From the NCBI GenBank assembly GCA_947683625.1, contig CANTUR010000920.1, positions 248,001 to 312,000 of the forward strand: a DNA stretch of 64,000 nucleotides, given 5' to 3'. The translations under genes were made by a program, and so were the position numbers. Below the pieces are notes generated by a model. It made no database searches. It saw nothing but the letters and a program-made list of their open reading frames with translations, and was not told where the DNA came from. This document shows, piece after piece, positions 1 to 12,138 of this stretch (positions within the stretch are counted from its first letter, which is position 1; every line of letters begins with the position of its first letter). The stretch comes from Mallotus nudiflorus. Its lineage: Eukaryota; Streptophyta; Magnoliopsida; Malpighiales; Euphorbiaceae.

Positions 1-1691
1 TCACAAGAGCCTTAAGTATATTTTCCAGCAGAGAGATCTGAATCTGAGGCAGAGAAGATGGCTGGAATTGTTGAAGGATTATGACTGTGAGATTTTATAT
101 CATCCGGGCAAGATTAATATAGTAACAGATGCCTTGAGTAGGAAGTCCTCAGGCAGTCTTGCTCATATCAATATGGAGAGGAGACCATTGATCCAGGAGT
201 TGCATTTATTGGTGGATCAAGGTCTAATGATGAAGATTAGTAGGTCAAGTGGACTGCTAGCTTAATTTAAGGTGCAATCTATACTGAGGGATAGGATTAA
301 GACAGCTCAGAGCTGAGATCCTATTCTAGAAGAGCTTGTAGAGAATGTTCGAGTAGGGAAGTTCATTGATTTCACACTCGATAATGATAGTGTATTGTAG
401 ATTAGTGGTAGATTGTGTGTTCCTGATGTGGATGATTTGAGAGAAGAGATCCTAGAGGAAGCACAATCTACAGCTTATAGCGTACATCCGGGTGTCACTA
501 AGATGTACCACAGTATCAGAGATTTATACTGGTGGGACAGACTGAAGAAGGATGTCGTTGATTATATTGCTAAGTGTTTGATGTGTCAGCAAGTGAAAGC
601 TGAGCATCATAAGCCTTTTGGGAAGCTTTAGCCTCTTCCTATTCCCGAGTGGAAGTGGGAAAGGATAGCTATGGATTTTGTGATTGGTTTACCTCGTTCT
701 AAGGATGGATATGATTCCATCTAGGTGATTGTGATAGGTTGATTAAGTCTGTACATTTCTTGCCTGTGAAAGCCACCTATTCTGTAGCTAGATTGGCGAA
801 GTTGTATGTGAAACATATTGTGTGCCTTCATGGAGTACCTATGTCCATTATGTCATATAGAGGTTCAGTGTTTACCTCACGCTTTTAGCAGAAGTTACAG
901 GAAGCGATTGGCACTAAGTTGAATTTCAGAACTACTTTTCATCCTTAGACAGATGGTTAGTCTGAGAGGATGATCCAGACACTAGAAGATATGTTGAGGA
1001 TGTGTGTTTTGGGTCTGGGAGGTAGCTGTGATGATCATTTTCCACTCGTCGACTTTGCGTATAATAACAGCTACCACAACAGTATTGGCATGGCACCATA
1101 TGAGGCGTTGTATGGAAGGAAGTGTAGATCCCCTCTGAGTTGGGATGAGATCGAGGAAAGAGCTTTGAATGGACCTGAGATGGTTCAAGATGTTGCAGAG
1201 AAAGTCATCGTGATTAAGCACAGATTAGAGACCGCAGTTAGCAGGCAGAAGAGCTATGCGGATCCTAAGGGCAGAGATGTAAAGTTTCAGGTTGGAGACT
1301 TTATTTTTCTGAAGGTGTCTCTGATGAAAGACATGATGAGATTTGACAGAAAGGGTAAGTTAGCACCGAGATATATCGGACCATTCAAGATTCTGGAGAG
1401 AGTTGGCACTGTTGCATATCGGTTGGCTTTGCCCCCGAATATGTCTCAAGTGCATCTGGTATTTCATATCTCAATGCTGAGGAAGTATGTCTCAGACCCT
1501 TCACACGTGTTACAGGCCAACAGTGTAGAAGTCAACGAGGATCTGACATTTATGGAAGAACCTGTGGTCATCGTTGATTACCAAGTTTAGCAGTTGCGAT
1601 CAAAACATATTCTGATGGTCAAGGTTCTGTGGCGTAGCAATAGAGTTGAGGAGCATACATGGGAGACTGAAGCTGAGATGCGAGCTTTTTA
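1..1691 (+). pseudogene. Ty3/gypsy chromovirus (Tekay-like) pol remnant: RNase H end, integrase, chromodomain-like tail
   Basis: The window opens inside a gypsy pol gene. 68-265 encodes the end of RNase H (YHPGKINIVTDALSRK). 413-631 encodes the integrase zinc domain, with an H..H..CLMC arrangement. 660-1590 encodes the integrase core and GPY/F region (KLAPRYIGPFKILERVGTVAYRL). 1591-1691 encodes a chromodomain-like tail (VKVLWRSNRVEEHTWE). Order and wording fit the Tekay/Del clade of chromoviruses. The frame is broken by several stops, such as after GKL at 631 and in HP*TDG* near 946-960. The integrase motif normally reading SDRG is SYRG near 857, so a catalytic Asp is lost. The 5' part lies outside the window. 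This is a dead copy. Confidence 0.93.
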
Positions 1692-1756
1692 ACTGTATCT
1701 CTTCCCTTCTTGATCTTGTAATTATTCTTTTCTGGAATTCGGGGATGAATTATTGT

Positions 1757-1769
1757 AAGGGAGGAAGAC
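1757..1769 (+). other. Polypurine tract of the Tekay-like element
   Basis: AAGGGAGGAAGAC lies directly before the TGTAATATCC start of the 3' LTR, where the plus-strand primer of an LTR retrotransposon belongs. Confidence 0.75.
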
Positions 1770-3935
1770 TGTAATATCCTGACTTTTTAAATAATTTTAA
1801 ATTGCATCGGGATATGCAGTGCTAATAATTTTTATATATATTCATGATTATTTAATGAGTTTGTTATTTATTAAAGTTATTTTTAATTATTTTCAATTAT
1901 TTTAAGTTCTTTACGTAAAATTACCCGGGAATTTTATTTTCGGAAAAATTAAGACGTAAATAATTTAATATTAATTATTTGAAATAGTTTTATGAATTTG
2001 CATGAGTTTATGAAAAATTTTAAAGTGTGAAATAAAATGCATATATGTACATTTATTTAAATTAAATTAGGGTTTAATTAATTAAATTAATTTTTATTAT
2101 ATAGTTTTAATATTAATTAATTAAGTGTGTATATATGTATATATGTGTATATATTATTCAAAATATGTGTGCGGTGGATATTTATTGTGTGTATTATATT
2201 ATATATTAAAATATTATAGAGTATGATATATATATATATATATACATATAATATGATAACAAAATATAAAGTTTGAGTTATTTACGAGTTTGCCATTATC
2301 ATCTTCCTCCCCATTCCCAATCGGTTTCCGTCACCCTCATCGCCTGTCATCCCATTTTCAAGCCATCGGTGTGCCACCCTGAGCTCCGCCCTTCCCAACT
2401 AGCAGCTCCGCCAACATCTCTTCTCTTCTTCGGCACTGTTTCACCCTGTTTTGACTAAGAAGTCGAAATTTGAAGTCATCATCGATCAAGCACTTTCAGG
2501 CCACCAAATTCGATGCCATCGGTTTCTATATTCTCCTTGAGCTTTGGTGGTCCATTTCCAAGCTTTGTTTCACTTGAACGGTCTAGATTTCCCTAGGTTT
2601 CGATTTATCATTTTCGGCCATTTAGGGTTCTTTAATTTTTTTAGTGGATGATTTTGCTGATTCAAACAAACTTCCTTCATAAAAATTGATCCTAGTAGCT
2701 TAATCTAGCTCTGTTAATTTTTTTGGAATTTTTGGGAATTATTTTAATTTTTGTGAATTTTTTATTATTTTATTAATATTTTCTAATTTTCGAAAATTAA
2801 TTAATTAAATTATGAAATTTTGTTTTATGGTGTTTATGGGTGTTAAAATGAATTTTATAAATTTATTTGTAATTTTTGTGAATTTTATATAATTATTTGG
2901 AATTTATTTAGTTTATGTAATTTTTGGAAAATTAGGTTAATTGTGTGTTTTATTAAAATTAATTAGATGATTGAGTATATTTATTGATATTATTGAATTA
3001 TATGTTGAGAAATTTAATTTTGAGCAATTATATTATTTTTAGTGAATTTTCGGTTAATTTTAGGGAATTTAAGTAACTAAGGGTATTTTGGTAATTTGAC
3101 TCTAAATTGGCTAAAAATGTAATTAAATTGGTTTTAATAGTTATTTGAGGTATAAAAATGATTTCTACAAATTATTTAATATTTTTAACTAATTAAAACT
3201 ATTTTTCGTAAATTATTTTCAAATTATATCTAATATATCATTTTTCTAAATAAATGAGTTTTTATCGATAATTAGTAAGTTTTAGGGTTAATTATGTAAT
3301 TTGGATTTATAAAATGTATTTTTGTCAATATTTATGAATTTTTTGAGAATTATCGATTTTTAATAATATTTTATTTAAAATTAAGGTTTTTATGTATTTA
3401 TCGGTTAAATAAATATTTTTAGCGTTTCAATATCTAAATTATTATGTTTTGTGTATTGAGGGGCATTTTGGTATTTTTGGTATTTTTTGATATTTCTGTA
3501 ATTATTCTGTGAATTGTGAACCTCGGTCGGTGAATTGTAGTTTGGAGTCCGACCGAGGGATTGTGTTCTGTGCATATTCGAAGTGTATTTCTTTGCAGGA
3601 TCAGCTTTACTCTTTGAGTAGAGAGATGATCATTTTACAGGGGAGATTCTGTCGGATTTTCAACAGAATTCTCATAAAACATGATGTCCGATCGAATTCT
3701 GATTCTAATTCTGTATCTAATTTTTATCTATATATGAGGATGAGGATGTTCATTTAATTTAATCAGGTGGATTACTAATTTATTTTATTTATGAAAATTA
3801 TTTCTGCTACACAATATTTTAATTATGTTATTATTACTATTGCATGTTTTTATTTTAAGGCTTGCTACGAGTTCCGGATTCGAAAGAATTCTCGTTCCCT
3901 AGCGCTGGTCATAGCCCCTATTTTAAGTCGTGACA
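1770..3935 (+). repeat. 3' LTR of the Tekay-like element, internally deleted
   Basis: It starts TGTAATATCC after the polypurine tract and ends GTCGTGACA. Start, middle (GTCGG..TCCGACCGAGG near 3525-3560, ACAGGGGAGATTCTGTCGG near 3638) and end (GGCTTGCTACGAGTTCCGGATTCG near 3858) match the solo LTR at 53348-56583. That copy is about 1.07 kb longer. The missing block is the segment before the terminal 200 bp, with the loss near 3725-3765. The following CAAGA (3936-3940) is the expected target duplication; its partner is off-window. Confidence 0.88.
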
Positions 3936-4760
3936 CAAGATCAGCTTAAGGGATTTCCCTCTACCAACGAAATATATGATGGACCTACTGATAGAGACGG
4001 GCATGCTTAATTGTAAGCCAGTCGAGACTACAATTAAAGTCAACCATGGACTTTTAGTCCTAAGAGATTAAGTCCTGACTGATAAAGATCAGTATTGAAG
4101 GATGTGGGAAGGTTGATTAACTTATCTCATACTCGGCCAAATATTGCTTATGTAATAAGTGTTGTAAGTCATTTCATGCATTCTCTGAGTAAAGAACATA
4201 TGGATGTAGTATACCTAGTATTAATATATCTAAAGTCTTCTTCGGGTAAAGGTTTATTCTTTAGGAGAAATAAGGATCATGAAATTACTAGTTATATTGA
4301 TGTTGATTGGGCCAGAGATTGGACTGATCGAAAATCAACATCTAGGTACTTTACGTTTGTTGGAAAGAATTTAGACACTTGGAGAAGCAAGAAACAAAAA
4401 TTCGTAGAAAGGTCAAGTGGTGAAGCTGAGTTTAAAGGAATGGCTCATGGAGTATGTGAGTTGCTCTGGATAAGGCAAATTGTTCAGGATCTGAGACTAA
4501 AACATTTGAAGTCTATATTGTTACATTATGATAATAAGGCAGCCATAGCAATTACAAAAAATCCAATTCAACATGATTGAACTAAACATGTGGAGGTTGA
4601 CAGACATTTCATAAAAGATCATATGAACTAAAGAACAATTGATCTTCCATTTGTTTCCTCTCAGACTCAACTAGCTGACATTCTCACAAAGGCTGTATCT
4701 AAAAAATCATTCTACAACTCACTTGGCAAGTTAGGAATGATTGACTTACATTCACTAACT
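3936..4760 (+). pseudogene. Ty1/copia pol 3' end (RT tail and RNase H)
   Basis: Translation gives copia reverse transcriptase tail and RNase H. 3936-4090 encodes a GISLYQRKYMMDLL-like stretch. 4095-4580 encodes RLINLSHTRPNIAYVISVVS, then DVDWARDWTDRKSTSRY and the RNase H block SGEAEFKGMAHGVCELLWIR. Residual sequence runs to about 4760 (LADILTKAVSKK). There are stops at 4580 and about 4630. It is the same family as the minus-strand copia at 43255-47095. The Tekay LTR ends directly against this coding sequence, so the gypsy element inserted into it; the 5' half lies upstream of the window. Confidence 0.9.
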
Positions 4761-4770
4761 TGAGGGGGAG
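4761..4770 (+). other. Polypurine tract of copia element
   Basis: TGAGGGGGAG lies directly before the LTR start TGTTGAGG, the usual copia arrangement. Confidence 0.8.
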
Positions 4771-4990
4771 TGTTGAGGAAGTAAATATTTTTATTGTATA
4801 TATTATGAAGTAATTATTTGTATACAATTAGGAATAAAGTCTTTATTTTATTTAGGATGTTATTCTATTCCTAATTAAGATGTGATTAGGATTTCTATCT
4901 ATATATATAAGAGTTGTAACTCTTCTTTAAAAAGTATGAAAAAAAAATTTCCTTAAATTTTCTCTTCTTTTCTTTGAATTTTATTCTTCA
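4771..4990 (+). repeat. Ty1/copia 3' LTR (220 bp)
   Basis: It runs from TGTTGAGGAAGTAAA to ATTTTATTCTTCA, with TG..CA ends. A TATA-like CTATATATATAA lies near 4900. The sequence closely matches, in reverse complement, the LTR at 43255-43448. What follows (ACCACCACATC) is the middle of a gypsy LTR, so the copia element sits inside that older LTR. Confidence 0.87.
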
Positions 4991-6960
4991 ACCACCACAT
5001 CTCTTCCTTTCATTGTTTCTTAAAGGTGTCGAAATTGGAGGAGCTTTTTGGCAACTTCTCCGGTCGTTCTTGTGCTCGAATCGAAGCTCTCGACCCGGGC
5101 TTTAATAATCCATTATCAATTTCAAGAGATTTAATCGGTAACAACTCCAATTTTACAAAATTTAAATTTGAAAATTTTTATAAAATTATGAAATTGAAGC
5201 TTAATTTGATTTTATTTGATATATGTTATTTAGAACTGATTATTGTATGCATTATGAGGATTCCAAAAATAATTTTTATGAATTTTTAGGATTTTTCAAG
5301 TTTTCGGATCTCGGGTTACTGTTCACGACACTATTCTTGAGCCGAAACATTTTTATATTTTAATAAATTCTACTAGTTATTTTAAGCAAGTTTCATTAAG
5401 GAAGTTTATAAAAATTATGCACTGAATTTTTATTATAAATTTTTGAATATTTATTTGAAAAATGAATTTTTGGGAAAATTATTATAAATTGGGAAATTTT
5501 ATGTTTTAATTGAAATTATGGTGAATTATGATGTTTTGGGTAATTTTTCAGTAATAAATGATATTAAAATAATTTTTATGAATTTATTCCTATTTTAGCT
5601 AATTATGAGTAATTATCAAAATAATATTTGAATAAAATAGAATTTATGATTTTATGACTTAATAAGTTTTCAGTTACTTAATTGTAAAATTGAATAATTT
5701 AATAAATTTTCGGCAACTAAATGCTATTTAATTTCAAAAATTAGAATATGGACCTTTATAGCAAAAAAATTGATTTTAATGTGAATTTTATTAATTATTT
5801 TATGAATAAATGTCTTTTATGCTATATTTGTGTAAATGAATTAATTTTGATATTTAAATGGAATTTTATTGATTTATATTGCGATTTGTAAAATTGGTTC
5901 TTGGTTGGGCATTAAGTGTAGTTCGGGGGTTCGACCCGAGATTTGCAGTTGTTGCGGTTATTTGAAATATTTTTCTATGCAGGGTTAGCACTACTTCGTG
6001 TAGAGAGATGCCCATTTTATAGAGGAAATTTTATCGAATTTTTGGTAAATTTCTCGTAAAACGTAACATTGAGTCCATTTTAGTAGAGTCGTATTTATTT
6101 TTTTTTTATCGAGTCTTCCCTTAGAAATCTAGAATTTGTAAGAGTTCTGTTTTTAATTCCATTTTTATTTATTTCTTTTCTATAGTAGCACCTCCAGCCG
6201 AGCCGATTGGTAGGGGTCGAGCGTGATTACGCAGAGGAATGAATTTAACCTGTAATTTAATAATTGAATTGTGTATAGGAAGATATATATAGCTATATTA
6301 GTATGTTTATATTATGTTTTCAATGATTAGTAAATTTTATTTTATTTTATTGTAATCTTCCCTATTTATTTTTATTTATTTTAAAATAAACTACAGTAGA
6401 ATGGGCTATCTTATGAGTTTCATCAGGACCGTATGCGCACCAGTAGAATTGAGAGTGAATGGTGAATGTATATGGCTCGGTGATGCTTTACTCTCGGGCG
6501 TGATTTATATATATTACTAGGGCTGGTAGCTCAATGATGTTTTGCTTTTGTGAACAGCCAGTAAATATCTATTTAAGTGAATTAACTATGGCTAGTAGCT
6601 TAGTTGATGTTTTACTCTTGGGAACTAGTACTCTTTGGATTATAAGAGAACCGAAAGGCTATTAGATTTATGGACTAGGGTTCTACCTAGTTTTCTTATA
6701 AAAATGATTTAAGAAAGCTTATTTATACTTTTTAAAGTATTTTATGATTTTAAAAATACTTTATGTCAGTAAAGGATGATTCCAGTAAAAATTAAATAGT
6801 TTTAAATTATAAATTATAAATTTCTTATTTTCATAAATATATTTTAAAGGAGATTTTTGTACTATATACATTTATTTTGTTAACTTACTCAGTGAAATCT
6901 AACTCCCTTCAATTATTTTTTTAAGATCTTGGGAGTCACCTATCTGTCAGTTTATTCTTC

Positions 6961-7050
<90 letters not shown>

Positions 7051-7337
7051 TATCATGTGTATTTTAAATCTAAAACACTGTAGTAGTAGTGGAATGGTTA
7101 TTTATTATGTTGTATTTTGTGGATTGACGTATGTATTAAAACTTGTACTAAAGATCATTATTATATATATACCCAAGTTTGCGTTGGATTTTAATTCGTT
7201 TGTGTTTTTTTTTTCTAATCTTTACTTTACTTTACTTTAATTATGTCATTTTATTATTGTCTCTATTTTATTAAAATTTTTGTTAAGGCTTACTATGGGT
7301 TTTAGGTACTTTATGTATTCTCATTCCCTAGTGCCGG
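4991..7337 (+). repeat. Fragment of a long Ty3/gypsy LTR, cut at both ends
   Basis: This is a relative of the LTRs at 1770-3935 and 53348-56583. It shares the block around 5930-6070 (GGGGGTTCGACCCGAG, then GTGTAGAGAGATGCCC and TTCTCGTAAAACG) and the end GGCTTACTATGGGTTTTAGG...CCCTAGTGCCGG near 7287-7337. The 5' part is separated by the copia insertion and lies off-window. At the 3' end the last ~25 bp are missing because pararetrovirus copy A begins here, sharing only CGG with it. No gene is visible; ORFs over the TA run are repeat translations. Confidence 0.8.
6962..7046. repeat. (TA)n microsatellite, 85 bp
   Basis: An uninterrupted TA dinucleotide run inside the gypsy LTR fragment. Its length is probably variable between individuals and prone to assembly error. 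Confidence 0.97.
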
Positions 7338-7866
7338 ATTGAAGTTCAAAAATTTGAGTTCTTGCTTTTTGATTAAGGGTGGTCATGGAAATGTGTGATG
7401 GTAAGAATGGAGGAATACCTTTTTCAAGAAAGTTGGCATTAATAGTTTGGTACATGTATAGCATGGGAAGAACTTTTAACTGAAAGGATTTTTCACAAAA
7501 GACAGGTGGTATGCTTAAAAGATCTGGTAACAGGTTATCCTCTCCTTTGATGTGTTCTACTTCAAAGTCATACTTACTTAACCATTCTTTCATTCTAAGA
7601 AGTTAAGGATGGGGTAGAGTCTTTCCTTTGAATTCAAGCATTTTTGGAAATGATTAGCAGTCCATCACAACTTTGAAATGATGACCAATTAGATGGAATT
7701 TGAACTTCTCTATGCCATATTTAACTGTTAAGACCTCTTTGAAGGTTGAGTGATAATGGCATTCTCCATCTGTGAACTTTCCATTAGCATGAGCATAAAT
7801 CCATCTTTTCTTATTGTCATCCTCTTCTAAAAGAATAGCTCCCCAAAATTGATTGCTTACATCTGT
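7335..7866 (-). pseudogene. RNase H region of copy A, truncated
   Basis: The sequence reads LQTDVSNQFWGAILLEEDD, HYHSTFKEV and then MKEWLSKYDFEVEHIKGEDNLLPDLLS (7500-7593), ending with FELQS. The final codons of the annotated frame (GTRE) already come from the joined gypsy LTR. Copies B and C continue with a membrane-like and C-terminal ORF that is missing here. Confidence 0.82.
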
Positions 7867-8640
7867 TTAAAGGATTCTTTTTCCTGTGGAGGGAATCTGG
7901 AGATCAGGAAGATTTTTTATGCAAATTCTAAGTTGTTCAAGAGCTTCTGTTTGTTCTGAGGACCATGGTAGAGGATTCTTTCTTAGAAGAGCTCTGAGAG
8001 GGGCTGTCTTCTTTGTTAAGTGAGGAATAAAATCTCTGAGATAATTGATAATGCCAAGAACTTGTCTGATTTGCTTGATAAAAAGATTTTCTTTTGGAAA
8101 TTTATCTAGTTCTGTTGCAACATGAGAACATGGAAGATACTTCCCTTCTTTGAATCTCATTCCAAGAAAATCTATTTCTGTTTAGCCAATGAACATTTTG
8201 GTGGGTGAAAGCATAACACCATAATGTCGTACAAGATTAGCAAACTGTTAGAGCAGTTTCTCATGGGCTTTTATATTTGCAAAAAATAAAAGAATATCAT
8301 CAATATAAACAAGAGCGCTGGAGAGGATGGGCTCAAAGATTTTGATCATAGCCCGTTGGAACAGTGATGGGGCTACTTTGAGTCCAAAAGGCAACACATT
8401 CCATTGATAGTGTCTGTTTGGAATACAAAAGCACGTTTTGTATCTGTCTTCCCCTTTGATTCCAAGTTGCCAAAATCTAGCCTTCAAATCAAATTTTGAA
8501 AAGATTTTAGCTCTCGCCAAAAATGCAAATAATGAGGAAATTTTTGGCAAAGGGAATTTGTCATCTCTGAGGAAGAAATTCAAAGGCTGATAGTCAATCA
8601 CCAATCTTTTCTTTCAACGAACTTGTTCTGATCTTTTGTT
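7867..8640 (-). pseudogene. Reverse transcriptase region of copy A
   Basis: 8248-8604 encodes MVIDYQPLNFFLRDDKFPLP, then FSKFDLKARFWQLGIK, NVLPFGLKVAPSLFQRAM and the catalytic box YIDDILLF. 7867-8160 continues with the thumb (LGIINYLRDFIPHLTKKTAPLRALL). A stop after KLL at 8248 separates them. The YIDD catalytic residues are present. This enzyme copies pregenomic RNA to DNA in caulimovirids. Confidence 0.9.
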
Positions 8641-8899
8641 TACATAAAAAGCTTGGCATGCCCATTCTGATTTTATGGGAACAACTAGACCTTGGTCTTC
8701 CAATTGGTTGCATTCTTCAACTGCCAATTTAAGATCAGAGGGAGTCATTCCTGGATGAGTTGCCTTTGTTGGGTTGACATCTTCATTTTTTTTAAAAGGT
8801 AAGGAGATGAAGAACTCCTCATTTTTCCATAATGGTGATGAGCATTTCTGAAGAAACTCTGTATGAGACTGAGCACTGCATTCTTTTAATAAAAACTCA

Positions 8900-9360
8900 T
8901 GAATAGTCTAAAGGTTTGGTTAAGAAACGGTTTGGCCAATAAAAAGGATAGACGAAATATTGGTGAATGGTTGAAAGTATTTCTTGAACTTGAGTCCATT
9001 AGGAAGAATTCTCAAGTCTTTCATCTTCCAATAGACGTCAAAGCCAATGACAATATCTTTTCTAGGTAAAGAAAATCTAAGAACATGTGTCCAGGTGTAA
9101 CAATTTGGAAAGAATTGGATCTTTATTAGGTGTCTGGTTTTAAGGCAGTTTCAAGTAATTCTCCATTAACTGTAGAGAAATACTCAGAATGATGTTTCCA
9201 ACATTCTTTAGGCAAGGCTTTTGGGTTGAGAATGGTAGTTTTGGCTCTAATGTCGATCAAGGCTATAAGTTTTATGGGTTTGAAATAACTGGTTGGGTAA
9301 ATTTGAATAAGGAACAAAGGTATTGGATGTTTTTCATGAGTTAGGGCTATCGTGTCTCTA
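8900..9360 (-). pseudogene. Aspartic protease region of copy A, active site lost
   Basis: The frame IKLIALIDIRAKTTILNPKALP at 9126-9317 aligns with LVALIDTGAKTTILN of copy C. The retroviral-type DTG motif has become DIR, so it cannot have been active after that change. A stop interrupts the frame at 9125, after which the sequence continues toward about 8900. Confidence 0.8.
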
Positions 9361-9527
9361 TTATCACCACTAATTAAGAACTGGTCATTCCAGGACTCTG
9401 TTTTAGAGTTGGAAATTTCTGAGTCTGTCTCTTGACCTACAGTAAAAACACATTCTGGTGAAGCTTCTTCTTCTTTTAAAAAGAGAGACTCAAGATCAGC
9501 ATCATTCAGGTCTACTTTAGTAATCTG

Positions 9528-11913
9528 TTAAATTTGTTGAATCATTTGCTCAGTCTTCTTTTTTTTTGAAGGGCAATTTTTTGCAAAATGACCCTTTTTC
9601 CCACAGATGTAGCATTTATTAGTTTTCTTCTTGCCATAGAACTTTTTCTTCTTGTAATACTTCCACTTCTTAAACTTGGATCTTTTCCCTTTCTTCTTCA
9701 ATTTGAAGAAGTGTTTCATCTTCTTTGATGGACAAACACACACATCAGCATCTTTGCATTCGATCTGGAAATCAAGCCTATCACATGAAAGTTTTCCCAA
9801 AGGATTCTTCCTACTGCCCAGATACAGTTTAATCATCTTCCTTTAATCACATAACTGGGTATAAGCCTAAATCATGATCTAATACAAATGTCCCATTGGC
9901 ACATCTCCAACTTTGTAATTTGATTGTTGAAGGATTAAAAACATTCAAGAGGCAAGGATCTCGGAAATATAAGCCAAAAAGGCTTGTTTTAAATTAAGAT
10001 TAGCAGTGCCTCCTAACAAGTAAAATCTAGTAGACATATTTTGGAAATGTCTTTCTAAATCTTTTCTCTATAGTGAACAACATTTCATCCGGTAAAACTC
10101 CTTTCGTGCAACTTCAAGATCATCATCCCATTTTCCTAAGAACTCATAATGCAAGAGTATTAGAAAATCTTTTGGTGAAGTGCATCCATCAACTGGGTTC
10201 TAGCATAAGCATTCAGAGAAGCATACCAGTTTGCTAGCTTTCCCACCATTTTTGCAAGAAATGTTTCAATAACAACCCTGATTTCTGCTCCAGGAATAAG
10301 CATTTGTCCAGCTATCCATGCTCTAAATTCCAGAAATCTATTCCTATATTGTGAAGGAGGAACATCATCCAGGGTAAAGTAATTTCCAGTATTTTTTTGG
10401 AAATTTGTCTGTGGATTTGGCTGTGGTGTTCTTGGCTGTTCAAATTCTTCTTCAGGATCATCAACTTCTTTAACTTGAGGTCCTTGAGAAGATGTAGCAT
10501 CATCAGTCATCAATTGGTAGGGTATTTCATAATCTGAATCAAAGTCACTTTCTGAAGATTCAGAAGATGAACTTTCTTTTGAAACAGATCCAATTGAAAA
10601 GCTGGGCATGACATTTTCAACACATTTTTCCAAAAAGGAAGAGATGGGATTCACCATCATTAGAGGGTGTTCTGACTCTTTTGGTGATGAGTTTGGTGAG
10701 GTATTTTTGGATAATGATTCAGAGGGTGTTGTTTTAGGTTTCTAAGTTTGAGAGAAATGAACTATTTTTCCTTTTTTTGCTGTTGTTTCACCAAAGGACT
10801 ATGTTTGAGAGGGGTTTTTAATGAGGATTTAAATCCTTGAAACTTTAGAGGAATATTCAAGGGAGCTGTTGGTGCAGGAAATAAAGATTGGGTGGAAGAG
10901 GTTGTGTATGGTGAATTGGGAATTGAATAAGGGCTGTACAAAAGACCCAAAGGATCTGGAGAGAAAGATTTTGAAGAGGTTTGTGAAGACAACTCTTCTT
11001 TCTTCCTTTTAAGATCTTTTTCAAGTTGGTCAACCTGGGCTTTCAAGTTTAAAATTTCAGTTTCTTTCATTTAAATGCTATTCAATGTGCCTTTATTGCT
11101 GATAATTCGCATAAGTTCCTAGTGCTTCATCTCTATCTGCCTTTACAATTCTACATGAACTGCTGTCATTCATTTTTCAAAGGCCTGGAACTTTTTTTTT
11201 GCCAAATTCATATGTTCAGCAACTGCATCAATCTTTTCTTCAATAAGCTTCAGTTTTTGATTTTGAGCACAAGCATTCTGTGTCTGCCAGTTGACTACTG
11301 ATTCAGCTGGAGTTGTTTGTCTAGGTCTGCCATCTGCATAAAAAATGTTTGATTCCAGGATAAAAGGGTACATAATAAGTTGGTTTTTTATTTCTTTGGT
11401 TAAAGGAGGAAAGTCTGTGGGTTGGAACATACAGATTTGGGGTAAAGACTTTAGCTTTTGAATCTCGGCTAGGTTTTCTTTTCTTATCCATTTCAAAGCT
11501 TTTTTGTAACATGGGAGAGGAGCTGACTTAGGTTTCGACTGGGAAGGAGGTATTTGAGGCTTACAAGGTTCAAGAGGAATATTTTGAGAAGCTGGTGGTT
11601 TGTACCAAGCAGGAGGAGAATATGATACAAGATATTCATATTTTCCTGAAGGTTGTCCCAGAGTGTAGATGCTTGAATCTCCATCTTCATATCTTCTTCT
11701 GAATTCCTTTTCACTATATTTTCCTGGAGATTTCTTCTTTTTCTTTTTCTTTTTCTTCTCATCATCATCAAAGTAGGATGCAGCACAACAATCATCACAA
11801 TTACAATAATCAAAATAGCAGTGACCATTATGCTTAAAATCATAGACTGGTCTTCCAAAATTATCAAACGAGGCTGCAGGAATGTTATCTTTTGGATCCC
11901 AAAGATTGATCAT
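9528..11913 (-). pseudogene. Coat protein region of copy A
   Basis: Open segments, in order, are 11170-11913, 10762-11070, 10160-10660 and 9528-9836. The first begins MINLWDPKDN and has a cysteine cluster (CYFDYCNCDDCC) and a lysine run. It then reads VVNWQTQNACAQNQKLKLIEE, a coiled-coil start like that in petuvirus/florendovirus polyproteins. Next come an acidic serine-rich stretch, the core WYASLNAYA, and a basic C-terminus with the CCHC knuckle CYICGKKGHFAKNC near 9580-9620. The knuckle binds nucleic acid in the family. Several frameshifts and stops separate the segments. Confidence 0.82.
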
Positions 11914-12138
11914 GAATTGTGTATTAAAAACTATAAGAGTCTCTTATTTTCTCTTAAAGATCGTATCAACAGATCCATCAGATCTTTTGATATGCACTGG
12001 GTCTGTACCTTGAATTGGCTCTACTGTCTCATGCAACTTCTAATAATTGGTGATCCATTTTTTTGGGAATAACTTTAACAAATCATTCCTAGAAAGTTGT
12101 TTAGGTGTGTGGATACACGTGGGAGTATTATGAGAGTC

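Noticed and set aside
6929..7240. 103-codon ORF rich in YIYI
   Set aside because: Translation of the (TA)n microsatellite.
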